7,629 bases of DNA from positions 1 to 7,629 of the forward strand of contig CAIYZI010000517.1 in assembly GCA_903930665.1 (NCBI GenBank), given 5' to 3'. This document shows, piece after piece, positions 1-5,746 of this stretch. How positions within the stretch are numbered: the stretch's first letter is position 1; every line of letters starts with the position of its first letter. The notes under the pieces are model-generated. The model saw only the letters and a program-made list of their open reading frames with translations, did not search any database and was not told the origin of the DNA. Position numbers and translations under genes: made by a program. The stretch is from an uncultured beta proteobacterium (lineage in GTDB: Bacteria; Pseudomonadota; Gammaproteobacteria; Burkholderiales; Burkholderiaceae).

Positions 1-1109
1 AAGGTGTTGCTTGGGCAATTAAGGGCCACCCCACCAGCCAAAATAATATTGTCATACATAAAACCACTTCGCTGTGCTATTTGTACAGCAATATCGACCA
101 ATTTGAGTCGGTTTATTTCAACGACCAGCTGCGCCGTCGCAGCTATGTCGGCTATAAAACGGGGGGGAGCCTCTTGACTCTTAATATCCCACTCCTTGGT
201 GATATTTCCCCCTAAATCAGGATGCCTTAAAAACCACCTCTCAATACACTCTTCTACTCTATATAAAAGGTTCTTAGTGTTTGATTGACTAATCTCATCT
301 AGAGTTCCGACCAATGCATCGTCCATGTAGATAGGCTTCCCATATGAGGATAACCCCATTAACTTACCAGCCGCACCATTTCCCAGGCCCACTTTGCGGG
401 CAATCAAGTTATAAAAGGAGCCCACCCACCCACTGGCGGGAATTATCGGCCGCAATCCAGTTTTTGGATCAAAAAAATAAATACCGCCCGCCCGATAATC
501 ATGCCCGACCCCAGCATCACCAGTCACTATGATTGACGGTTTAAATTGATTAATCGATGCGGCGTATTGTGCATGCAAATAATGATGTTGGCAGTAATGC
601 AGAGCATGTGATTTATTCTTGATCGTCACCTTACCTAATTTGAGGAAGTGGTGGGAAGGATTCAAATCCTCAACCGCCCGAATCATGCTCATTTTAGAAA
701 AACTTTCGCACGATCCATCATAGGCGGGGTGGTAATAGGGAAAAGTGTTTTCCAAAACTAATGCGCCCTGATAATCGAGTATGCAGCCCTCAGACCACCC
801 GCTGTATTTTCGATAATGGTGAGTTACATTAGGATCAAACCGATTAAACCAATCTCTACCAAAAATAAGCTCAGATTCGGGAATGGTAATAGTGAGTTTT
901 TCTTTGTCATAGAAGATCGGAATGCGCTGGGTAGAGCCGATTACAATACTCTGAACATCCTCATTTAAATAGTTTAAAAGGTATTCGGTATTAATTCCTA
1001 AGGCATGTCGTACACCAGTAACCCTTTCAAGCGAGATATACATAAAATCATTATCAGTAATCCTCGCAATAGCAGCATCATGTCCAAAATGAATTCCAAG
1101 CGCATTCAT
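1..1109 (-). CDS. NodU/CmcH-family O-carbamoyltransferase, N-terminal part (3' end off the left edge)
   Basis: The reading frame is open for 369 codons from an ATG at 1109 to the window edge with no stop, so the gene is cut by the window and is not a pseudogene on this evidence. The order of motifs is that of NodU/CmcH/TobZ enzymes. The start LGIHFGHDAA (residues 4-13) and LERVTGVRH (27-35) match the usual 'GxxxxHDxSAAL' and 'EERFTRxKH'. QHHYLHAQYA (174-183) supplies the HxxxH metal pair (H175, H179). An Asp follows 19 residues later (D198 in TGDAGVG), the same spacing as in TobZ. GKLMGLSSYGKP (248-259) and LAGGVALNCPSN (357-368) are near-signature strings. Family members run to about 550-600 residues, so the C-terminal carbamoyl-transfer part is missing here. 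The family uses carbamoyl phosphate and ATP to carbamoylate a hydroxyl on a sugar or secondary metabolite through a carbamoyl-adenylate. The acceptor is unknown. A purine-rich GGGGGA about 10 nt before the ATG may be the ribosome site. The gene lies 52 nt behind the Rieske oxygenase gene on the same strand, so co-transcription is likely. Family call confident; substrate unknown. Confidence 0.9.
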   Translation of the reverse strand, partial: MNALGIHFGHDAAIARITDNDFMYISLERVTGVRHALGINTEYLLNYLNEDVQSIVIGSTQRIPIFYDKEKLTITIPESELIFGRDWFNRFDPNVTHHYRKYSGWSEGCILDYQGALVLENTFPYYHPAYDGSCESFSKMSMIRAVEDLNPSHHFLKLGKVTIKNKSHALHYCQHHYLHAQYAASINQFKPSIIVTGDAGVGHDYRAGGIYFFDPKTGLRPIIPASGWVGSFYNLIARKVGLGNGAAGKLMGLSSYGKPIYMDDALVGTLDEISQSNTKNLLYRVEECIERWFLRHPDLGGNITKEWDIKSQEAPPRFIADIAATAQLVVEINRLKLVDIAVQIAQRSGFMYDNIILAGGVALNCPSNT

Positions 1110-1161
1110 ACTTTTATTTTCCCCCGATAGAATTAAGAATAAATTTGCTTATGCCTGGCTA

Positions 1162-2475
1162 TTATTCCTGTGGATCCCGTCTTTTTTGAGTCATCAAAAC
1201 CCAATCGCTATTACTTGGGAGAATGGCGCCAACTGGTCTAACGAAATAAAGCTCTGGATGATCCACACTCGGCGGAACGATACCAAATTCCTGAAGATCG
1301 GATGCAGCCTTTAGTAAACGTCGCCTCACCTTGATGATAACGATATCAGCAGGCCCTAGATGCTCTCGAGTCCGATCCACAATTGGACCCATACTCTCTT
1401 GCATTGCACTATCTTGCAAGGGATTCGATAAAATCCCAGAAAAGAGTTTATTTTTTTGCAATGAGCGATCGATAAAGTAATCATTTTTAAGATTAGCGGG
1501 AGATCGCCAGCCGCTTCCAGCCTGTGAAGTCGGAGCCATAAATCCATATGGGAATCGCACCTTCTTTAATAATGCAATTTCTTCATCAGTCCAAGGCTTG
1601 CCGGGCCTAAATTGCCACTCCAAGATGAGTGTTTGCTCATCATCCATGGGAACCCATAGTTTTCCATTAAAGCTAACTTCTTTCTCATTTGTACCGCCGC
1701 CAACCATTGTATGAAAAGGCAGCATAAATGGATGAATACGATGATATTCATGACCCTCATCCAAGTGCCGTACAGACGTATGGAGCACCCCCACCTCGGT
1801 ATCGACCGCCTCCAAGCGAGGAAGACCTCCATTTTGCAATAGCTGAATACCTGCAGTAGCGTAACCTGGAAGCGGCACCCCAGGGACAGTTGAAAGATCG
1901 TCCGGATTCAGAGTACGGTGCAGAAAGTTAATATGTGAGCTATCTAAATCGCCCTCCATTGCCTGAACCCAGTTACAAGCTCGATAGCCTCTCCACAAAA
2001 AGGTTGTTCCATCTAGCTGTAAATTCCACTCCAATTTAGGCAGTGGCGGCGGGGTATCACGAGGCCCTAGATAAGCCCAAATCACCCCATTACGCTCTTG
2101 ACATGGGTAGGCAAGTAATTTAACCCTTCCCTTGAGCGGGCAATCGGAGGCCTCGTTGGGCATGTCAACGCACCTTCCATTGATATCAAATTTCCAGCCA
2201 TGATAAACACAGCGAAGTCCTGCATCTTCATTGCGTCCAAAAAAAAGGGAGGCCCCTCTATGTGGGCACTGCTCAGAGACTAAACCAACTTGCCCATGTG
2301 TGTCTCGAAAAGCAATGAGATTTTCCCCCAACAGCTTTACTCTCAAGGGCTCACTATCGCAAGCAGATAACTCGCTTGATAATGCTGCGGGCATCCAATA
2401 CTGCCGTAGCAGGTTACCCATGGGAGTTTTGGGACCAATTTTGGTCAATTTATCATTATCATCTTGATTGAGCAT
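1162..2475 (-). CDS. Rieske [2Fe-2S] ring-hydroxylating-type oxygenase, phthalate 4,5-dioxygenase alpha-like
   Basis: This is a complete 437-residue protein, the usual length for this branch of Rieske oxygenase alpha subunits. The N-terminal Rieske domain has C70-P-H72 and C89-V-Y-H92, giving the CxH-x16-CxxH ligand set of a [2Fe-2S] cluster. The catalytic domain shows MEGDLDSSHINFLH (173-186), in which H181 and H186 are the expected mononuclear Fe(II) ligands and D178 the bridging Asp. The third ligand is probably D355 in LQDSAMQESMGPIVDRT. That C-terminal block (QESMGPIVDRTREHLG) is characteristic of phthalate 4,5-dioxygenase-like oxygenases. Such enzymes hydroxylate, demethylate or otherwise oxidise an aromatic or alicyclic substrate with O2 and electrons from a separate reductase, in the cytoplasm. 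No reductase or ferredoxin gene lies in the window. The gene lies directly upstream of the carbamoyltransferase, so it may make the hydroxyl that is then carbamoylated; this is inference. The ATG at 2475 fits the family N-terminus, but no good Shine-Dalgarno precedes it. The substrate cannot be read from sequence. Confidence 0.93.
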   Translation of the reverse strand: MLNQDDNDKLTKIGPKTPMGNLLRQYWMPAALSSELSACDSEPLRVKLLGENLIAFRDTHGQVGLVSEQCPHRGASLFFGRNEDAGLRCVYHGWKFDINGRCVDMPNEASDCPLKGRVKLLAYPCQERNGVIWAYLGPRDTPPPLPKLEWNLQLDGTTFLWRGYRACNWVQAMEGDLDSSHINFLHRTLNPDDLSTVPGVPLPGYATAGIQLLQNGGLPRLEAVDTEVGVLHTSVRHLDEGHEYHRIHPFMLPFHTMVGGGTNEKEVSFNGKLWVPMDDEQTLILEWQFRPGKPWTDEEIALLKKVRFPYGFMAPTSQAGSGWRSPANLKNDYFIDRSLQKNKLFSGILSNPLQDSAMQESMGPIVDRTREHLGPADIVIIKVRRRLLKAASDLQEFGIVPPSVDHPELYFVRPVGAILPSNSDWVLMTQKRRDPQE

Positions 2476-2621
2476 AAGAATATCAAGTTCAGTTAAGGCA
2501 ACTTAGTTTGTCATACTTCCCGTGGGCCGCCAACTAAAAAGAATGGCAATGGGCAAATACAACTTAAAATCATACATATGGCATATTGCGCATTACTCCC
2601 AAAATCTAATACCAATCAACG
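2476..2621. promoter_or_regulatory. Divergent spacer expected to hold promoters for the Rieske and FkbM-like genes
   Basis: These 146 nt lie between two divergent starts, so both promoters should be here. I find no strong sigma-70 match on either strand. The only regular element is a short palindrome, ATATG-G-CATAT (2576-2586), 35 nt before the plus-strand ATG. It could be an operator, but it is short and A/T-rich. Neither start has a recognisable Shine-Dalgarno. Confidence 0.4.
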
Positions 2622-3380
2622 ATGATTGATGATTTTTATCAGCAACTGATCAGCACCTATATTAAAAATAGGATTAACACTAACATTGCTCAGATCTGCG
2701 CGAATGATGGACGAATTAATGACCCCATTTATCAAGTCGTCATGCAAAACCAAAATCGGACAAGAATACTGCTAATAGAGCCGCAAATCGAAGTCATTCC
2801 CTTTTTACTTGAAAATTATCAACTCCACCCAAAGTTTACTGTCGCCATTACTGCAGTTGGGCCAAGCCAAGAATTGATGCTATACCGGCTCAAACCGGAA
2901 CTCTGGGGGAATTTGATGCGGCAGCACTTACATGACTCACCATCCTATCGAGTTCCCACTGGATTTACCTCGCATACGAAAGAGCATGTCCTCAAGCATG
3001 TTCGCGGTAATATACCCTCGTCGATCAACGTTGAAACCTCAATAGAAGAGTTACAAGTCAGTTGCAATAACCTTGAGGGCATCCTAATCCAGCATAAATT
3101 TCCAACTAAAATTGATTTGCTAAATGTTGATTGCGAGGGAATGGATGATGAGGTTCTTTATTGCTGCAACCTTGAAAAAACACATCCAGATATCATCAAT
3201 TTTGAGTTCAAACATCTTTCTAAAGACGGTATTCATAAGCTGAATGGCTATTTAAGAAGTCTAAACTACTTAATTTTCCCTTGGAGCGATTCTGATGCAA
3301 TTGCCGTTAATCAATCGTGCCATTTTTATGCCGCCTTTGGAGCTCTATTTTCAACAGTACCAGATAAAAATATTACTTAA
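2622..3380 (+). CDS. FkbM-like class I SAM-dependent methyltransferase
   Basis: This 252-residue protein carries the FkbM methyltransferase layout. Motif I is AQICANDGRINDP (23-35), corresponding to the family 'xIGANDGxxxDP'. The second acidic motif is ILLIEPQ (49-55). The late motif LLNVDCEGMDDEVL (166-179) corresponds to the family 'LLKIDxEGxDxEVL' and is followed by INFEF (192-196). FkbM proteins methylate hydroxyls of macrolides, glycans or related metabolites using S-adenosylmethionine. The acceptor here is unknown. Motif I has Cys26 where this family normally has Gly, a departure worth noting although the rest of the fold looks intact. The gene diverges from the Rieske/carbamoyltransferase pair across a 146-bp spacer and is followed after 2 nt by a 71-codon ORF. 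The ATG at 2622 is the natural start for the family, but no Shine-Dalgarno is visible before it. Methyltransferase fold confident; specific chemistry not. Confidence 0.82.
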   Translation: MIDDFYQQLISTYIKNRINTNIAQICANDGRINDPIYQVVMQNQNRTRILLIEPQIEVIPFLLENYQLHPKFTVAITAVGPSQELMLYRLKPELWGNLMRQHLHDSPSYRVPTGFTSHTKEHVLKHVRGNIPSSINVETSIEELQVSCNNLEGILIQHKFPTKIDLLNVDCEGMDDEVLYCCNLEKTHPDIINFEFKHLSKDGIHKLNGYLRSLNYLIFPWSDSDAIAVNQSCHFYAAFGALFSTVPDKNIT

Positions 3381-3382
3381 AA

Positions 3383-3598
3383 ATGGGGCTGAGGGCCAAT
3401 AACTTTTTCATTGATCGCGCCAGATTGTTTTATTGTTTGCGAGAAGTAGATGGGCTTGCCACTTTCCTAGGAGATGGACCGAGCATAACTCTTTCTAGTG
3501 ACGAAAGCTTCTTTTTTGGAGGACAACTAAAAGCAATCACAGCACAAACTCATGGAGTACTGATCAATACCGTGGGTGGATTAAAACAAATAAGTTGA
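3383..3598 (+). CDS. Small uncharacterised protein, 71 residues
   Basis: This ORF opens 2 nt after the stop of the FkbM-like gene and in a different frame, the arrangement expected for translational coupling. It ends about 45 nt before a hairpin with a T-tract. I do not recognise the family. The product has no signal peptide or membrane segment. Its middle, DGPSITLSSDESFFFGGQL (about 31-49), reads like a short beta-rich domain, with alternating hydrophobic residues and an FFFGG turn. No unrelated gene overlaps it on the other strand, so it is not an obvious shadow of another gene. The case for it rests on position, on filling the gap before the terminator, and on ordinary amino-acid composition. 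No ribosome site is visible, so it depends on coupling if it is expressed. It could also be untranslated 3' sequence. Confidence 0.45.
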   Translation: MGLRANNFFIDRARLFYCLREVDGLATFLGDGPSITLSSDESFFFGGQLKAITAQTHGVLINTVGGLKQIS

Positions 3599-3642
3599 GG
3601 CTAAAACTGCCTTAGGGAGCGCCAATCCTGAAGACTCAAAAT

Positions 3643-3675
3643 ACTGGCGCAGATCAAGCCAGTCTTATTTTTTTT
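3643..3675 (+). terminator. Rho-independent terminator after the FkbM/small ORF pair
   Basis: A 6-bp stem ACTGGC (3643-3648) / GCCAGT (3658-3663) with a 9-nt loop is followed by a T-rich run, TTATTTTTTTT (3665-3675). It lies 45 nt after the stop of the 71-codon ORF on the plus strand. The T-tract overlaps the last codons of the convergent YciI-like gene. A competing inverted repeat, GCGCCA (3619-3624) / TGGCGC (3645-3650), shares part of the same arm. Confidence 0.6.
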
Positions 3676-3949
3676 GCCACATATTGACAAAGGCATGAAT
3701 CACTGGTTTTTTATACACGCCATGTTTGACATAGGGATCTTCTTTAATCCACGCATTGGCGGCGTCTCTATCTGGAAAATCAGCAATTAATAAACTTCCC
3801 AATGTCACACTACCGTCATCCGATTTTAGTGGGCCACCAAACAAAACTCGATTAGATAATTTCCCCAGGAAAGCAACATGTGCTTCGCGGTGCTCTGCAC
3901 GCAATTTAGCAGTATCTGCACGGTCCATCAAAAGCATACTAAAAATCAT
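3665..3949 (-). CDS. YciI-family small protein
   Basis: This 94-residue protein has full YciI-domain length and its expected features. An N-terminal beta strand, MIFSMLLMDR, is followed by a helix with REAHVAFL (21-28). Then come LFGGPLKSDDGSVTLGSLLIADF (first part about 36-46, ending near 58), a helix with AANAWIKEDPYVKHGVY (63-79) and a last strand KPVIHAFVNMW. H24 fits the conserved His that the family is thought to use; H20 is also present. YciI proteins are small cytoplasmic ferredoxin-like (dimeric alpha/beta-barrel) proteins. Their biochemical role is mostly unknown, although related proteins act as dehydrochlorinases or muconolactone-isomerase-like enzymes. The gene is convergent with the FkbM/small ORF pair, and its 3' end sits in their terminator. 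Upstream of the ATG is only a weak purine stretch (GTGGAAAA). This looks like a stand-alone housekeeping-type gene, and I see no evidence that it belongs to the neighbouring pathway. Confidence 0.88.
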   Translation of the reverse strand: MIFSMLLMDRADTAKLRAEHREAHVAFLGKLSNRVLFGGPLKSDDGSVTLGSLLIADFPDRDAANAWIKEDPYVKHGVYKKPVIHAFVNMWQKK

Positions 3950-4064
3950 GATTGTTTTCCACGGTCGTTACGATAAAAATAATTGTAAACCAATATACCC
4001 CGCTCAATCGAAAAGCAGTCTAGAGACCAAATCAAGCGTTTAGCCCTACCCTAATCTCCTCAAT

Positions 4065-4094
4065 TTTACGCATCGCAGGGCTGCCCGCTATACT
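4065..4094 (+). promoter_or_regulatory. Possible sigma-70 promoter of the adenylating-enzyme gene
   Basis: TTTACG (4065-4070) and TATACT (4089-4094) are separated by 18 nt. They match the -35 consensus at 4 of 6 positions and the -10 consensus at 5 of 6. The predicted start would leave a leader of about 55 nt before the ATG at 4157. This lies in the 207-nt spacer between the divergent YciI-like and adenylating-enzyme genes, where a promoter in this direction is needed. It is pattern matching only. Confidence 0.35.
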
Positions 4095-4156
4095 CATTAT
4101 TCTAAATAGAAGACCCTTTTAACCCACCCGCTTTTTAACTCTATTACCCCAATACT

Positions 4157-5608
4157 ATGTCCAGTCCAATTGATTACTTAATTTTTCAAGCTTATAACAA
4201 GCCAAAAGCACTTGCGCTAGCAAGCGTAGAACATCAATTGACCTTTCAAGAGTTGCTGGTTTTGGTCAAAAAAGCGGCAAATAAGTTTAGGATGGCTGGG
4301 GTTTTGCCAGGCCAACTCGCGATCACCATTTTGCCAACAAAATTTATGGATTGGATCGCTACGCTTGCGTTAATGCACGAGGGGCTAACAACCTGTGCTT
4401 GCTTTGCTGACAACCCGATTGATGTGATGCCATACGATTGGGTGATTACGAGCGAGTCGATAACTGGGGTTTCTCCTGAAAAACAAATCACTCTTGACGC
4501 AGCCTGGTTATCGGATTTAAATTCCCAGTCTTTTTTTATTGGGCAAAAGCCACTGCCTGCGCCCGATACCCCATTTCGCCTTGTGTTCACCAGCGGCACA
4601 ACCGGTCAAAATAAGATCGTAGCGTATACCCAAAGACAGGTCATCAATAGAGCAAAAGACTATATCTTGGCCATAAAACATGCCGACTCCTTGATTCAGT
4701 TGATGGCTCAATTTACTAGCGGTGGCATTATCGATGGCGTGAGCCACCTGATCACTGGCACCCCTCTTTTTTGCTCCACCAATAATGCAAGCACAATTGA
4801 ACTGATCAAACGTTTTTCTATCAAATCGCTCTTTGGCTCACCGATGCACTTAACCCATCTGATCCATGATTTGAGCGAGCAAAAGCAAAGCCTACCGTCT
4901 CTTTCAGAGGTTTACTTCGCCGGCGGAAAAATCACCAAAACCCAACTTGAAAAAATTAAAACCAATTTAAGTCCCAACATTACCAATATGTATGGCTCAA
5001 CAGAGGCTGGATTTAGCACATCTTGCCGCCCACTCATGACCCCCAATCTAGCGGTAGTAGGAAGACCCCATCCAGAAACCCAACTGCAAATAGTCAATAA
5101 CGATGATCAACCTTTGCCCGCTGGTCAACCGGGTCAAATTCGCGTGAAATCGAGCACCATCGTTAGCGGCTATTACTATCCAAAAGAAGTTGGCGATGAC
5201 TGCTTCAGGGAGGGATGGTTTTATCCTGGTGACATGGGAAAAATTCTGCCAGATGGGGCGTTTGAACTTTTAGGACGAGCTAATGAATTAATTAATCGGG
5301 GAGGCATTAAAATTGACCCCAATCAGATTGATCAGTTTTTACTCGATTACGAACAAATCCAAGATGGCGCAGCCTTTGCAGTACAAAATAAAGAGGGCAT
5401 GATGGATCTAGCGGTAGCCATCGTCACTCGAGAGGAGTTTGACATGGACAAGCTAAGCCACGATCTATTGAAAGAACTTGGTGCACACCTAGCCCCAGCG
5501 ATGATCTTTAAAATCGATGCTATCCCCCGAAACCCGATGGGAAAAGTTCGGCGATTTGCACTTACTACTTTTTTTAATAAGCAACTAGCAAAAAAGTCTG
5601 CAGACTAG
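4157..5608 (+). CDS. ANL-superfamily adenylating enzyme (AMP-forming acyl/aryl-CoA synthetase-like)
   Basis: This 483-residue protein has all core AMP-binding motifs in order. The A3 P-loop is FTSGTTGQNKIV (144-155), A5 is NMYGSTEAG (277-285), A7 is GWFYPGDMG (353-361) and A8 is LLGRANELINRGGIKIDP (371-388). A10 is PRNPMGKVRR (457-466), with the adenylation Lys at 463. The enzyme should activate a carboxylic acid as an acyl-AMP and pass it to CoA or to a carrier-protein thiol. It is slightly shorter than typical acyl-CoA ligases (about 500-560). The start LTFQELL at residues 28-34 sits at the usual distance from Met1, so it is not truncated. All catalytic residues are present, so an active enzyme is expected. 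The substrate cannot be read from the sequence, and no carrier protein or condensation enzyme lies in the window. The flippase gene follows 138 nt downstream on the same strand. No Shine-Dalgarno is seen before the ATG. Family certain; substrate and pathway not. Confidence 0.92.
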   Translation: MSSPIDYLIFQAYNKPKALALASVEHQLTFQELLVLVKKAANKFRMAGVLPGQLAITILPTKFMDWIATLALMHEGLTTCACFADNPIDVMPYDWVITSESITGVSPEKQITLDAAWLSDLNSQSFFIGQKPLPAPDTPFRLVFTSGTTGQNKIVAYTQRQVINRAKDYILAIKHADSLIQLMAQFTSGGIIDGVSHLITGTPLFCSTNNASTIELIKRFSIKSLFGSPMHLTHLIHDLSEQKQSLPSLSEVYFAGGKITKTQLEKIKTNLSPNITNMYGSTEAGFSTSCRPLMTPNLAVVGRPHPETQLQIVNNDDQPLPAGQPGQIRVKSSTIVSGYYYPKEVGDDCFREGWFYPGDMGKILPDGAFELLGRANELINRGGIKIDPNQIDQFLLDYEQIQDGAAFAVQNKEGMMDLAVAIVTREEFDMDKLSHDLLKELGAHLAPAMIFKIDAIPRNPMGKVRRFALTTFFNKQLAKKSAD

Positions 5609-5698
5609 CGCTTGTATTGAGCCTTGTAGGGAGTAGGTTACCAAAACTGTCTTTGCTCTTAAATCACCAAATTCATAAGATGAATTATTTTGAATGAT

Positions 5699-5745
5699 GC
5701 TTTTCAAGCCCTCCTGTCGCCTGGGCTTTAAAGCCTCGGCTTTTC
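5699..5745 (+). terminator. Overlapping hairpins before the flippase start (terminator or attenuator-like)
   Basis: One long stem can form from GCTTT (5699-5703) plus AAGCCC (5706-5711) pairing with GGGCTT (5723-5728) plus AAAGC (5730-5734). A second, exclusive hairpin, AAAGC (5730-5734) / GCTTT (5739-5743) with a CTCG tetraloop, runs straight into TTC. The two compete for the same AAAGC arm. The structure lies about 100 nt after the stop of the adenylating-enzyme gene and ends at the GTG of the flippase gene. It could be a plain terminator between the genes or a switch limiting flippase expression. Only inspection supports it. Confidence 0.4.
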
Positions 5746-5746
5746 T

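Noticed and set aside
344..532. Plus-strand 62-codon ORF
   Set aside because: It lies antisense inside the carbamoyltransferase frame, whose motifs are clear; the product is low-complexity and His/Pro-rich.
1356..1832. Two minus-strand ORFs (1356-1547 and 1566-1832)
   Set aside because: Both overlap the Rieske oxygenase in another frame and have no recognisable content.
2231..2467. Plus-strand 78-codon ORF
   Set aside because: Antisense to the Rieske domain coding region.
2576..2586. ATATG-G-CATAT palindrome as a regulator-binding site
   Set aside because: Too short and A/T-rich to claim as an operator on its own; mentioned only within the spacer entry.
3756..4043. Plus-strand 95-codon ORF
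   Set aside because: Antisense to the YciI-like gene, which has convincing family features; the antisense product has none.
4246..5097. Three minus-strand ORFs within the adenylating-enzyme gene
   Set aside because: Shadows of a gene with all its family motifs in order.
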